A program made the position numbers and the translations under genes. The notes below the pieces were generated by a model. The model made no database searches. It was not told the origin of the DNA and saw nothing but the letters and a program-made list of their open reading frames with translations. A stretch of 64,000 nucleotides of DNA from Calothrix sp. NIES-4105. Lineage in GTDB: Bacteria; Cyanobacteriota; Cyanobacteriia; Cyanobacteriales; Nostocaceae. Of this stretch, positions 28,001 to 35,717 are shown piece by piece; position 1 is the first letter of the stretch; every line of letters starts with the position of its first letter. The stretch lies in assembly GCF_002368415.1 (NCBI RefSeq), contig NZ_AP018290.1:7555717-7619716 (forward strand), in the 5' to 3' direction.

Positions 28001-28769
28001 CTTTATCTTGCGCTAACCTTTCGCACTGTGCTACCAACTCCGACTCAATAATTCGACAACTATCTTCTTTCTCTTTAACTTCCTCTAAAGTCTTTTTCGC
28101 TTGGTTAATTTTTCTGTCGAATGCTCCCACACCCGCTAACTCATCAATAATTTCCCGACGCTCACGCGCGTTCATCGAGATAATACTCGTAACGTCCCCT
28201 TGAAGCACGACATTATAACCTTCAGGGTGAACCCGTAACACCTCAAGTTCCTCGTGCAACTCAGTTAAAGTACAAGAAATCCCATTAATGTAATAGTTAG
28301 AAGTATAAGTACCTTGCTGAGTCACACGTAATCTTCGTGTAACACACCAATCTTCACCTGGTTTCGCGTGGATTTTTTCTTTACGATTTTTATCGTCTTC
28401 GCTAATTTCCTCTTCTTTTACTTCCTCTACTTCATCTAATAAATCATCTTCAACAACAGTAACAGTTAAATCTTCATCAAACACAGCATCGGGTTCATGG
28501 TCAGACAGGTCAAAAGTAACGGTAACACTAGCTTCAACCGTCGAACGACCTTTCGATGCTTGGGTCGTATTAACCAAGTCAGGAAGTCGATCCGCGCGCA
28601 TTCCTTTAGAACCTGCCAAACCAAGGCAAAACAGTAGCGCGTCGAGAATGTTCGACTTTCCAGAACCATTAGGTCCAGATATGACGGTAAAACCTGTCAA
28701 TAGAGGGACTGAAGTTGTGCCGCCGAACGATTTAAAATTTGTAAGTTCAACGCGCTTGATGTGAACCAT
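25095..28769 (-). CDS. smc: Chromosome segregation protein SMC
   Basis: SMC is the condensin ATPase that organises the chromosome. The 1224-residue protein has Walker A (residues 32-39, GPNGSGKS), long coiled coils, a hinge near 545-690 (GVCGLVAELG, EPSGAMTGG), the signature MSGGEKSLTALSF and Walker B with FDEVD. It is somewhat long because of an acidic insertion near residues 105-135 and a repeat-derived segment. Residues 905-914 (CRDAKFRVST) are encoded exactly by a 32-bp perfect palindrome at 26027-26058 that keeps the frame in the C-terminal coiled coil. No ScpA/ScpB gene is adjacent. Confidence 0.97.
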   Translation of the reverse strand: MVHIKRVELTNFKSFGGTTSVPLLTGFTVISGPNGSGKSNILDALLFCLGLAGSKGMRADRLPDLVNTTQASKGRSTVEASVTVTFDLSDHEPDAVFDEDLTVTVVEDDLLDEVEEVKEEEISEDDKNRKEKIHAKPGEDWCVTRRLRVTQQGTYTSNYYINGISCTLTELHEELEVLRVHPEGYNVVLQGDVTSIISMNARERREIIDELAGVGAFDRKINQAKKTLEEVKEKEDSCRIIESELVAQCERLAQDKAKAERYQKFRVEFLEKQKWEVVLSWRTLQNHQERLQMQIQAGDKQSVELGEQLTNLNNQIATKNIELEQLNLHLKSLGDEQLLAAQSQLANQEAERKQLTRQQNELQSSQQETGRKLQSTQSEIEQHKQNLQQITEAQTLEQQSILYCQQQRALSQTALEESRATAATVAEASEAWVQQQTALNRQIETLLQTLEPQRTEQAQLQERNTQLLSQIQEQTQLLERIEPELAEKQTHLSQLQAEVNNSNQPIQDLAQNLSATEQELQLQQETQKRLLAEQRDKTRQLDKLEAQAQAQQDVQGTGASKLILQSGIPGVCGLVAELGRVEAQYQVALEIAAGGRLANIVVEDDSVGAALIELLKQRRAGRATFLPLNKIQVPRTPSLSDLRYANGFIDLAVNLIETENRYRDVFGYVFGGTVVFESLNTARAHLGKYRIVTLDGELLEPSGAMTGGSTGQRSQLRFGAPETGDTEEVRLLKQRLNEIERVLERCGEAITLMSARVKQLSQELTESRQAKREQQLRLEQLQRDVKNLTGQVESAKSQLSQNQNKFSTAQSRLEILDSSLPSQEEQLAQLRQTLSTLEAEQTPSEWQQVQALIKNNEQQLRQRETALREAEQRLTNLESQFTRLTERIQESEARITQYQQDQTNCRDAKFRVSTELTALSTQIEQTRATLTQLEANLGEEKKKRDTLEAELRAHLLRQQQIEWEVQKLQESQLKAREELTNVQEQLRTISQDLPNPLPEVPGKVDLEELQKELKSLSKRMQAMEPVNMLALEQYDRTQNRLQELTQKLETLEGERTELLLRIENFTTLRQRAFKESFDAVNENFQSIFATLSEGDGYLQLDNPEDPFNSGLNLVAHPKGKPVQRLASMSGGEKSLTALSFIFALQKYRPSPFYAFDEVDMFLDGANVERLAKMVKQQAQLAQFIVVSLRRPMIESAERTIGVTQARGAYTQVLGIKLKSEHTSA
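26027..26058. repeat. 32-bp perfect palindrome inside smc, GTAGAGACG family
   Basis: Perfect palindrome with arms CTGTAGAGACGCGAAA. It is the same element family as 4093, 8714 and 55945, which lie between genes or at a gene end. Here it is translated in frame as ten residues of SMC, so the insertion was tolerated. Confidence 0.95.
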
Positions 28770-29152
28770 AAGCGGTGCAAGTCTTGTGTAGGTGTGAGGG
28801 AGTAGGGACGTGAGGTAGTTATATCAAAGCATCCCAGTTAAGTGGCGCCTATCTATAAATATGGAAATTTATTTAAGCAAGCCAATAAAGTATAAGTGTA
28901 CCAACTCTAGTGATATTTGCAACAGAGAAATATAATATTAAAAGAAAAATGTTCGTAGTAGCGCAAAGAGCGCGCCTCCCACAAGCCTTAAATTCTAACC
29001 GATAGCAAAAGCCTCGTAAATATTACAACAGTATTTAACTTGTAAAGCAATTGGCGCCGATATTTGTAATTTCTTATCAAGTTGCGTAAAGATTTATGTA
29101 GAAAGTCAGGATAAACAAGGAATTGTTATTGTATGGAGTAAGGAGTAGTATT
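28770..29152. other. Intergenic region between smc and a decayed gene
   Basis: No gene or strong hairpin was recognised. It presumably carries the smc promoter on the minus strand. Confidence 0.5.
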
Positions 29153-29710
29153 ATGTCGTACTTTTTTTCTCTACGCGGTTGGTTAGAAGTCGAACCAGAA
29201 AAGTTTGATAAAGCGACTCAACTAATAGAGTCATTACAGCGTACTTATGAGCAAGATACTAAAATCGGTTTGTATCTACAAGGGTGGTCTTGGAATAGAA
29301 ACCCCTTCAAGGAAGAGACGCGGAGACTGGGGGACGCTCTTACGCGGGGATATCTCAGATGGGGATTGAACCCCAACGCTCGTTAGACAACAAGAGCGAA
29401 ATTGGGGTTGAGCGACATGAAGGGGCTGCCGCCCCGGACGCGGGACGTAGATACTCTCCGCGTAAGAGCGTCTCTACGCCCCGCGTCTCTTCGATAAATT
29501 GGACAGCTTATTTATTTTACGGCGCCGATGTAACTGAATCCGGTTTAGAGTTTTTTGAGGATACACGCTTGTAAATTAATTGATACACAACTAAACTTAT
29601 CAGGTTATTTTCATGCCCAAGGAGAAGATGGAGAGATAAATTTAGTATACTGTATTACTGATGACGAATTAAGTACAAAAGTCAGTGACGTAGGGTGTGT
29701 GACGCTATGA
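29153..29710 (+). pseudogene. Decayed small gene split by an inserted palindromic element
   Basis: The N-terminal part (MSYFFSLRGWLEVEPEKF ... GWSWNRNPFK) runs to 29311. The matching continuation (INWTAYLFYGADVTESGLEF) resumes at 29494, after a 182-bp palindromic insert. Removing 29312-29493 restores the frame exactly. A further +1 shift near 29570 then leads into LIDTQLNLSGYFHAQGEDG and EINLVYCITDDELST. The end is overwritten by another repeat (29690-29753). The intact protein would have been roughly 120 residues, of unknown family, resembling small cytosolic immunity-like or accessory proteins. Confidence 0.75.
29312..29493. mobile_element. 182-bp nested palindromic insert (MITE/REP-like)
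   Basis: The ends carry a 12-bp inverted repeat (GAAGAGACGCGG / CCGCGTCTCTTC). Just inside is a 15-bp inverted repeat (GACGCTCTTACGCGG / CCGCGTAAGAGCGTC), and the centre holds a GGGGCTGCCGCCCC hairpin. It contains no transposase gene. The arms share the GAGACGC core with the GTAGAGACG palindromes, so it may be a compound relative moved in trans or by replication errors. Confidence 0.8.
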
Positions 29711-29753
29711 AAAAACTTCACTGGAAACGATAAGACTTGTAGCGTCACGCACC
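29690..29753. repeat. Inverted repeat GTGTGTGACGCTA/AGCGTCACGCACC
   Basis: A stem of GTGTGACGCT-type arms encloses a ~35-bp loop. A second copy is at 53229-53292. This copy supplies the last codons and stop of the decayed gene at 29153. Confidence 0.88.
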
Positions 29754-29776
29754 GACTATAAATAATCTTTATTTTT

Positions 29777-29806
29777 ACCACAGAGACACAGAGTACACAG
29801 AGTAAG
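29777..29806. repeat. Dispersed repeat ACCACAGAGACACAGAGTAC
   Basis: A ~26-bp sequence that recurs nearly identically at 53737-53762. Confidence 0.8.
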
Positions 29807-29842
29807 AGAAAAAATGGGCGCCATTTCAACTGAGAAAAATCT

Positions 29843-30820
29843 CTAATCCCACCAAAAATACCAAATTTTAGATTCAAGTAAAGCCGTAGCAAGATTTTTT
29901 AATGTTTGTACACCTTGATTGACAATATCGTAACAATAAATATATTGCTCTAGAGCCAAATGTAAAGATTCTGCCATATCTTTGGGAGGGTTCTTAACTT
30001 GCATTTCCACAACATCATTACTGATACCTACCACTTCCGCACCGTACAGTTCATACCAGTGTTTCATTAGAGCAACATGTACTTCGCTTTGTGGGCAGTC
30101 GTTCCAGTTACCAAACTTGAGAAAAGCAGGAACTTGCCAACTAGCTGTTGTTGGAACTAAAGCAATAACAACCTCTTGATATAGCATTCCGCGCATCATT
30201 TATAAAAACTAGGCTTATGTAACGAACCACAAAGGACACATAATCCGGAGGATTTCCCGCAGGGTAGGACACAAAGAAAGATAAGAGTGATTCTTACAAT
30301 TCCTCAACGAATCGCTATATGGCTGTTTCGTAGAAAAATCTCTAATAATTGTATAATCAGTGATAGGGGAAATACACTCATCAAAATCAACCATTTCTTC
30401 CACAGCAACAGGGTCAATTTTGTTGATATACGAAATTATCTCATCTTCTTCAAGAAGAAATTCTCCCCATTCTTCACGTCTTTGAGCTTCAACTTCTGTA
30501 AACCACTGTTCCACGTTTAATGAATTACCAATATTAATAATTTCATTTAAAGTTAAAGCTTCATTATCTTGTACAGCAAAGTTTGTAAAATTATTTTCAA
30601 TGTAACAATTTGTTTCTTCTTGACTGCCTAACAAGACAGGATAATGTTGAGTTACAGAAATGATTTCATAAAGCTGGCGCCAAGTTTCAATAGCATTGAT
30701 ACCATCAACTATAATGCCATAAACTTTATTATTATCTACTTCCCAAAGTAATCTCTTGGAATTTACCTGTATATTATATTGAACTAGTAAAGCATCTATC
30801 TCACTTTTATGAAGATTCAT
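29843..30820 (-). pseudogene. DUF4253 gene interrupted by a repeat
   Basis: The N-terminal part (201 residues from 30820; IDALLVQYNIQV, YPVLLGSQEE) and the C-terminal DUF4253 domain lie in the same reading frame. The C-terminal part is 118 residues from 30199 (LVPTTASWQVPAFLKFGNWN, EQYIYCYDIVNQG, WYFWWD). Together they resemble one DUF4253 protein, a family of unknown function. They are separated by three in-frame stops at 30202-30217, at the edge of a dispersed repeat (30225-30284) that replaces the end of the first part. The second part has its own ATG and could still be made, so this may be a split gene rather than a dead one. Confidence 0.75.
30225..30284. repeat. Dispersed repeat inserted in the DUF4253 gene
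   Basis: This is an almost identical reverse-complement copy of the element at 19021-19080, with GATTTCCCGCAGGGTAGGAC in its core. In the DUF4253 frame it encodes the aberrant tail SLCPTLREILRIMCPLWFVT before the stop. Confidence 0.9.
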
Positions 30821-30889
30821 TGTTGTAGCTAGAAAAAGATTTTTCCTTTGGTACTATTATACCATACAGGCAAGGAAAGGTTTTAGACA

Positions 30890-31543
30890 ATGACTACAAC
30901 CTCTGGTGCAAGCTACCTCTCGTTAAATAAAGTCAAAGCACAGTTAAATTATCAACAACAGCCTAACGACTCGTTTGCATCTTTGTTAACTTTAGAAACT
31001 TTAACTCAATTTGAACAGCAAGAATTAGAGGAAATTAGAACTTACGCACACAGTTATTATGCAGCAATAAAAACCAGTGAAGGACTTTCTAAGTTATTGA
31101 TATTGGCACCTCTACTTAGACTAGCAGGATTTTACACCTCTAGCATCACAATACATTTAGAAGAAAAAATCGCCGATATCTTGGAAGAAGATAAAGGTAC
31201 GCCGATTAAAGGGCGTATGGATATATTAACTTTAAATAAGGAGACTGAAGAGGAGGTAACACTATTTTGTGTTTTGGTTATAGAAACAAATAATCGCATA
31301 CTTGACCCAATGGAGGGATTGCCGCAATTATTAACTTATGCATATAAAATATTGGAAAATCAACCATTTGTTTGGGGTTTAACTACAAATGGGTTGGGTT
31401 ATCAGTTTGTATATATTGAGCGGGGAAATCCTCTCGTTTACCAATTGTTGCCTGATTTAAGCTTGTTTCGTCCTGATTCTTCTATTCAAGTCTTACAAGT
31501 TCTCAAAGCTATTTGTAAGCAGTATCTTAACACATCAGTGTAA
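30890..31543 (+). CDS. HsdR-N-like nuclease-fold protein, tandem copy 1 (catalytic Lys replaced)
   Basis: The 217-residue protein belongs to a family often labelled type I restriction subunit R-like. It has a PD-(D/E)xK-type layout: GRM-D111 and the strand VI-E132-T-N134, followed by GLPQLLTYAY. The active-site Lys found in copies 2 and 3 (ETK) is Asn here (ETN), so this copy is probably catalytically dead. It is the first of three tandem genes with 28-bp spacers. There are no methylase or specificity genes nearby. A regulatory or decoy role is only a guess. Confidence 0.7.
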   Translation: MTTTSGASYLSLNKVKAQLNYQQQPNDSFASLLTLETLTQFEQQELEEIRTYAHSYYAAIKTSEGLSKLLILAPLLRLAGFYTSSITIHLEEKIADILEEDKGTPIKGRMDILTLNKETEEEVTLFCVLVIETNNRILDPMEGLPQLLTYAYKILENQPFVWGLTTNGLGYQFVYIERGNPLVYQLLPDLSLFRPDSSIQVLQVLKAICKQYLNTSV

Positions 31544-31571
31544 CCAACAATATTTTTAAACAGGTGAAAAA

Positions 31572-32231
31572 ATGGCTACTACCCTTGATGCAAGTAATCT
31601 TACATTAAATAAAGTTAAAGCACTGTTGAAATTTCAAGAACAGGTTAACAACTCGTTTAGGTCTTTGTTGACTTTGGAACCTTTGACTGAATCTGAGCAG
31701 GAGGAATTAGAAGAAATTAGGGAGTTGTTTAACTCCTACTATGGAGATGGAAAAATTAGTGAAGGGCAAATTAGATTTTTATTTTTGGCGCCTCTACTGA
31801 AGCTAGCAGGATTTTACACTCCTCGCATCAAAATACTTTTAGAAGAAAAAATAGCCGATATCTTAATAGAAGACAAAGATAGGCTGATTAAAGGACGTAT
31901 GGATATATTAGCTTTAAATAGGCAGATTGAAGAAGAAATTGAAATAACACCATTCTGGATTTTGGTTCTCGAAACAAAGAATAGTAGTACAAACGCTTTA
32001 GAAGGATTACCTCAATTACTTACCTACGCATATGACGCTATTAAAGAGCAATCATCAGTTTGGGGGTTGTGTACCAATGGGATGGATTATCAATTTGTTT
32101 ATATTCAGCAAGCAAATCTACCTGTTTACCAGTTATTGCCTAAGTTAGACATAACTCGTGCTAATTCATCAGTTCAATTGCTACAAGTCCTCAAAGCTAT
32201 TTGCAAACAGTATTTTAACACAACAGTATAA
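31572..32231 (+). CDS. HsdR-N-like nuclease-fold protein, tandem copy 2
   Basis: The 219-residue paralogue has D111 in GRMDIL and E134-T-K136 in LVLETKNSS, so the PD-(D/E)xK residues are present. The family is typified by the N-terminal nuclease domain of type I restriction R subunits, but the motor helicase is absent. Its start is preceded by AGGTGAAAAA, which recurs before copy 3. It is about as similar to copy 3 as to copy 1 in the first 60 residues and closer to copy 3 overall. Confidence 0.75.
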   Translation: MATTLDASNLTLNKVKALLKFQEQVNNSFRSLLTLEPLTESEQEELEEIRELFNSYYGDGKISEGQIRFLFLAPLLKLAGFYTPRIKILLEEKIADILIEDKDRLIKGRMDILALNRQIEEEIEITPFWILVLETKNSSTNALEGLPQLLTYAYDAIKEQSSVWGLCTNGMDYQFVYIQQANLPVYQLLPKLDITRANSSVQLLQVLKAICKQYFNTTV

Positions 32232-32259
32232 CCAATAATATCTTTAAATAGGTGAAAAA

Positions 32260-32913
32260 ATGACTACCACCATTGATGCAAGTAATCTCACATTAGAAAA
32301 AGTCCAAGCACTATTAAATTATGAAGAGCAATATAATAGCTCATTTACGTCTCTATTAACTTTAGAGTCTCTAACTGAATTTGAACAACAGGAATTAGAG
32401 GAGATTAGAAATTTATTTCGCAGTTACTATGCAGCAGGAAAAATTAGTGAAGGGCAAATTAGGTTTTTATTTTTGGCGCCTCTTCTTAGACTAGCAGGTT
32501 TTTACACTCCTCGCATCAAAATACTTTTAGAGGAAAAAATCGCTGATGTCTTGGTAGAAGATGAAAATACGCTGATTAAAGGGCGGATGGATATACTAGC
32601 ATTTAATAAGCAGATAAAAAAAAAGGAAGTGGCACCATTTTGGATTTTAGTTATCGAAACAAAAAATAGTAGTATTAATGCATCGGAAGGATTACCTCAA
32701 TTACTTACCTACGCATATGACGCTATCAAAGAGCAATCATCGATTTGGGGGTTGAGTACAAATGGTATGGATTATCAATTTGTTTATATTCAGCAAGCAA
32801 ATCCACCCGTTTATCAATTATTGCCCAAGTTAGATATAACTCGTCCCGATTCTTCTATTGAGTTACTACAAGTTCTCAAAGCTATTCGCAAACAGTATTT
32901 TGGCATGAATTAA
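32260..32913 (+). CDS. HsdR-N-like nuclease-fold protein, tandem copy 3
   Basis: The 217-residue paralogue has D111 and E133-T-K135 (VIETKNSS) intact. The spacer to copy 2 is 28 bp and nearly identical to the one between copies 1 and 2, showing that whole gene units were duplicated. The stop is followed directly by a hairpin repeat array. The substrate and biological role are unknown; all three are probably one transcript. Confidence 0.75.
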   Translation: MTTTIDASNLTLEKVQALLNYEEQYNSSFTSLLTLESLTEFEQQELEEIRNLFRSYYAAGKISEGQIRFLFLAPLLRLAGFYTPRIKILLEEKIADVLVEDENTLIKGRMDILAFNKQIKKKEVAPFWILVIETKNSSINASEGLPQLLTYAYDAIKEQSSIWGLSTNGMDYQFVYIQQANPPVYQLLPKLDITRPDSSIELLQVLKAIRKQYFGMN

Positions 32914-32915
32914 CC

Positions 32916-33044
32916 TGCAATTGTGGAATGGGCAATTGTGGAATAGGCAATTGTGGAATGGACAATTGTGGAATGGGGCAATTGTGGAATGGGCATCCTT
33001 GCCCGTTGAAGCATCTAAGGCGGGCAGGATGCCCGCTCCACAAG
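32916..33044. repeat. Tandem CAATTGTGGAATGGG units plus hairpin
   Basis: Five copies of the ~15-bp unit CAATTGTGGAATGGG (32922-32990) lead into GGGCATCCTTGCCCG and CGGGCAGGATGCCCG hairpins. The element follows the third nuclease-like gene and could terminate the operon. Confidence 0.88.
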
Positions 33045-33229
33045 AAAGAAAATTTTGGATGTCTGTAAAAACTATGTCTTTATGAAGATTGACAGAAATC
33101 AATTAGAGTATAAACACTTATGTTTATGAAGTTAAGTAAAGGTTATTTAAGAATTAAGTCTTTTTAATATGTAAGAATACGTAGCTTGGTAAGGTAAATA
33201 CATCGTCAAAAAATTCAGGTACAAGTAAT

Positions 33230-33331
33230 ATGAACTCATCAAATCCAGGTCAATTCGGCGTTTCAATCGCTATGGGTGTTGCAGTAATGTTGACCAGCGT
33301 CAGCGTTATTACGATTATGAGCATGTTCTAA
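33230..33331 (+). CDS. 33-residue hydrophobic peptide with its own terminator
   Basis: An ATG at 33230, preceded by AGGT, opens a 33-residue frame: MNSSNPGQFGVSIAMG followed by a membrane helix (VAVMLTSVSVITIMSMF). A strong rho-independent terminator lies 39 bp after its stop, and A+T-rich leader DNA precedes it, which supports a real short transcript. It resembles single-helix subunits of photosynthetic or respiratory complexes in size, but no match to a known subunit was recognised. It could also be a small toxin-like peptide. Confidence 0.6.
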   Translation: MNSSNPGQFGVSIAMGVAVMLTSVSVITIMSMF

Positions 33332-33370
33332 ATAGCTGTACCAGCAATCATTGTGGTAATAAAACTTAAT

Positions 33371-33402
33371 AAAGCCTCTCTCTTTACTGAGAGAGGCTTT
33401 TA
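33371..33402 (+). terminator. Rho-independent terminator
   Basis: Stem GCCTCTCTC / GAGAGAGGC (9 bp, perfect) with a 6-bp loop, followed by TTTT. It ends the transcript of the small peptide gene at 33230. Confidence 0.93.
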
Positions 33403-33421
33403 CATTTATATTGCATTGTTT

Positions 33422-34297
33422 ATGACTGATAGAACTCAATACTTGTTGGAACTAGTAAAACGCAATGCAAGCGCGTATATCGCCAACCCGAAAACGAAAG
33501 CTGTTATGGTAACAGGTTCTGTGGCAGAAGGGCTGTGCGATGAATACTCAGATTGCGATGTGATGCTTTATTACGACGAATTACCTTCCTTTGAAGAGTT
33601 GCACCTCGCGCGTCAGAAAAATCAGGCAGAGTTGATCGGCATTTTGGGTGATCGACAAGAAGGCGCCTTTGGTGAGAGTTTCCTAATAAACGGGGTTGAA
33701 TGTCAGTTTGCTCATGCGACTATCGCACAATGGGAGAAGGAAATTTTCAGCATCTTGGAGGAGTTTGATATTCAATCTCCAATTATGAAAGCGATGTCAG
33801 GAACACTCGTTGGAATTCCGTTGTACGGCGAAACATTGATTCAGCAGTGGAAAGCCAAGGTTGCGAATTATCCGGATGGACTCGCGCAAACAATGGTTGA
33901 GCATTATCTTAAGTTTGTGCCTATTTGGGGAATGCACTCAAAGCTTGCCAAAAGAGATACAACGCTTTGGTACTACCAAATAATGGTTGAATCGTCCCAA
34001 AATCTTCTTGGTGTGTTATCTGGATTAAATCGCTTGTATTACTCAACATTTCAATTCAAGCGCATGAACAGATTTATTGAACAAATGGAGATTGCTCCTA
34101 TTAATTTTGCTTCTCGTTTGGAACGCTTGTTTAGTCATGAAGTCCCTGCTGCCGTCAATGAACTTAAAGCATTGGTTCAAGAAACCGTAGAACTTGTAGA
34201 GATTCATATGCCCCCAGTTAATACTACCGAAGCAAGACGAAAATTAGGGTGGAGACAGCAACCTTGGAAACAGGCGCCTTCCTCAACCTCCCTCTAA
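33422..34297 (+). CDS. Nucleotidyltransferase-fold protein (aminoglycoside-adenylyltransferase-like)
   Basis: The 291-residue protein has the N-terminal Pol-beta-type motif GSVAEGLCDEYSDCDVMLYY, with the GS and the D-x-D that bind metal and nucleotide. A helical C-terminal domain follows, as in small-molecule nucleotidyltransferases. The reaction is transfer of an NMP to an unknown substrate. The start at 33422 (MTDRTQYLLELV) is preferred, because the upstream extension passes through the terminator of the preceding small gene. Confidence 0.8.
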   Translation: MTDRTQYLLELVKRNASAYIANPKTKAVMVTGSVAEGLCDEYSDCDVMLYYDELPSFEELHLARQKNQAELIGILGDRQEGAFGESFLINGVECQFAHATIAQWEKEIFSILEEFDIQSPIMKAMSGTLVGIPLYGETLIQQWKAKVANYPDGLAQTMVEHYLKFVPIWGMHSKLAKRDTTLWYYQIMVESSQNLLGVLSGLNRLYYSTFQFKRMNRFIEQMEIAPINFASRLERLFSHEVPAAVNELKALVQETVELVEIHMPPVNTTEARRKLGWRQQPWKQAPSSTSL

Positions 34298-34379
34298 CTT
34301 TTTCCTCCGTGCCCTCTGCGACGGGCGTGGTAAAAATATTTACTCTTTTAACCAGATTTATAGCTTTGCCGACTAACAC

Positions 34380-34745
34380 CTAAAGACTTTGTGAGGGTAT
34401 ATGTAAAACGTCTAATTCACTTTCATGTGTTACAATTTTCCCCAATATATCGCTAAAATAAACGACTTCATAATTAGGCGCCAATTCTACTTGCAGTTGC
34501 TTCCAAAGTTTAATTGCCTCTTTATCAAAATCTGCTTCTACTTCTGGGCTAAAAAAGCCGGGTGAGTTTGTGGGGTCATCCCAGTTTAATGTTGTGTTGT
34601 AAACTGCGGCCCATTTATACAATCTGTTTATAGTTTCTTGACTTAAAGGCAGTTTTGCAGGGTCTATATTACCAACTTTGTCTCCTGATGCCCACCATAA
34701 AGGGTAACATCCGTAATCTGCCATTAGTTTAATTTTGTTTGCCAT
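34380..34745 (-). CDS. Putative immunity protein of a toxin pair
   Basis: The 121-residue acidic protein begins IKLMADYGCYPLWW and includes TLNWDDPTNSPGF. It resembles a widespread conserved hypothetical family with a YGCYPLWW start. It follows the toxin-like gene by 17 bp on the same strand, the usual toxin-then-immunity order. The immunity role is inferred from acidity and position and has not been shown. Confidence 0.5.
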   Translation of the reverse strand: MANKIKLMADYGCYPLWWASGDKVGNIDPAKLPLSQETINRLYKWAAVYNTTLNWDDPTNSPGFFSPEVEADFDKEAIKLWKQLQVELAPNYEVVYFSDILGKIVTHESELDVLHIPSQSL

Positions 34746-34762
34746 AGATTTTTTAATTAATT

Positions 34763-35164
34763 TTATATTAGAGAAGCAGGGTTCGCTCCAACTATATAAC
34801 CATTATCACTAACACTAACTGCAATGTACTGCCTTTCCCCATTAAATATAACTTCATATACATGGCGGGGTTGAACTGTTCCTTGATACATCAAAAAAGT
34901 TCCTGTTGTAACAGCAGCCATTACGGCTAATGGTATTTCGTCTTCATAAATTCCTCGTCGAGCGAAATCTTCTTTATGTTGTTCTAATATATGTGCTAGT
35001 CCACTACCCCTTCTACCTGGTTTACCCTCTTCTAAAAATACAATTTTTCCGTTTGCAAGTCTTGCAATACAAATAATCTTTTCGGGTGTATGTTTAATAC
35101 CAAGTTCAACAAGTTCAGCAATTAAGGCTTGTTTATTTACTTGATCATCTGGTTGTTGGGTCAC
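34763..35164 (-). CDS. Putative nuclease toxin of BECR-type fold
   Basis: The 133-residue protein has GSGLAHILEQHKEDF (H58 and H63), then IYEDEIPLAVMAAVTTG, VYEVIFNGERQYIAVSVSD and NGYIVGANP. This His-helix plus beta-sheet pattern is common to toxins of the barnase/EndoU/colicin/RelE class found at the C-termini of polymorphic toxins. No secretion or trafficking domain is attached, so it may be an orphan toxin module. A small partner gene follows directly downstream. Family level is confident only to 'toxin-like'. Confidence 0.6.
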   Translation of the reverse strand: MTQQPDDQVNKQALIAELVELGIKHTPEKIICIARLANGKIVFLEEGKPGRRGSGLAHILEQHKEDFARRGIYEDEIPLAVMAAVTTGTFLMYQGTVQPRHVYEVIFNGERQYIAVSVSDNGYIVGANPASLI

Positions 35165-35504
35165 AACTTAGTTTTCCTTAAAAACTACCCAATATTTTAG
35201 AATAGACCTAAAGTGATGTCGTGTCCCTACTTCTACCAACGAGTTTGAATATCATATATGTAACCAGGGTCTACAGTGCCGACGTAACTGCTAATTGCTT
35301 GTTTTAGCCGAGATTAATGGTCATAAGCTAGAACGTCTTGGCGCCTTCTAAAACTTCCCTCTCTGTGTCAAGAGCGCCTCTGTGGTAATAATATTTACTA
35401 ATTTAAATAATGACTATACCTCTTGTGGGATGGGCATCCTTGCCCGTCCTGCTGAATGTTGGGTTCCGCAAAGCCTCTACCCAACCTACGGGGTTATCAG
35501 CAGG
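35165..35504. repeat. Intergenic region with dispersed repeats
   Basis: It contains a GTGTCAAGAGCGCCTCTGTGGTAATAATATTT-related element, similar to 34300-34343. It also has a TTGTGGGATGGGCATCCTTG...CCCGTCC hairpin at about 35421-35451, like the ones at 23960 and 32990. No gene is visible. Confidence 0.75.
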
Positions 35505-35717
35505 TTAGCCTCCTCCGACAATTGTGACTATTTCCAATTTGTCGTTGGCTTTGACTTGTGTGCTTTCCCAGTATTGTCTGTGTAAGATTTCGCCGTTATA
35601 TTCGACGGCAACGAGACGCGCGTTATAACCTAGTTGTTGAAGTAAATCAGGTAAAGCAGTTTGCTCCGCACAAGTACGGGGTTCGCCGTTTACCTGAAGT
35701 GTAATTTGGTCAGCCAT
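35505..35717 (-). CDS. thiS: Thiamine sulfur-carrier protein ThiS
   Basis: The 70-residue ubiquitin-like protein begins ADQITLQVNGEPRTC and ends IVTIVGGG. The C-terminal diglycine is adenylated and receives sulfur for thiazole synthesis. Its start overlaps the end of thiE by 8 bp, so the two are translationally coupled in one thiamine operon. Length is normal. No other thiazole genes are adjacent. Confidence 0.95.
   Translation of the reverse strand: MADQITLQVNGEPRTCAEQTALPDLLQQLGYNARLVAVEYNGEILHRQYWESTQVKANDKLEIVTIVGGG

Noticed and set aside
29340-29400. tRNA-like T-arm (GGGGATTGAACCCC)
   Set aside because: No acceptor stem or anticodon arm fits around it; it lies inside the palindromic insert.
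33230-33331. Known photosystem or cytochrome b6f small subunit
   Set aside because: Size and helix fit, but the sequence does not match PsbM, PsbT, PsbX, PetM, PetN, PsaM or similar peptides that I can recall.
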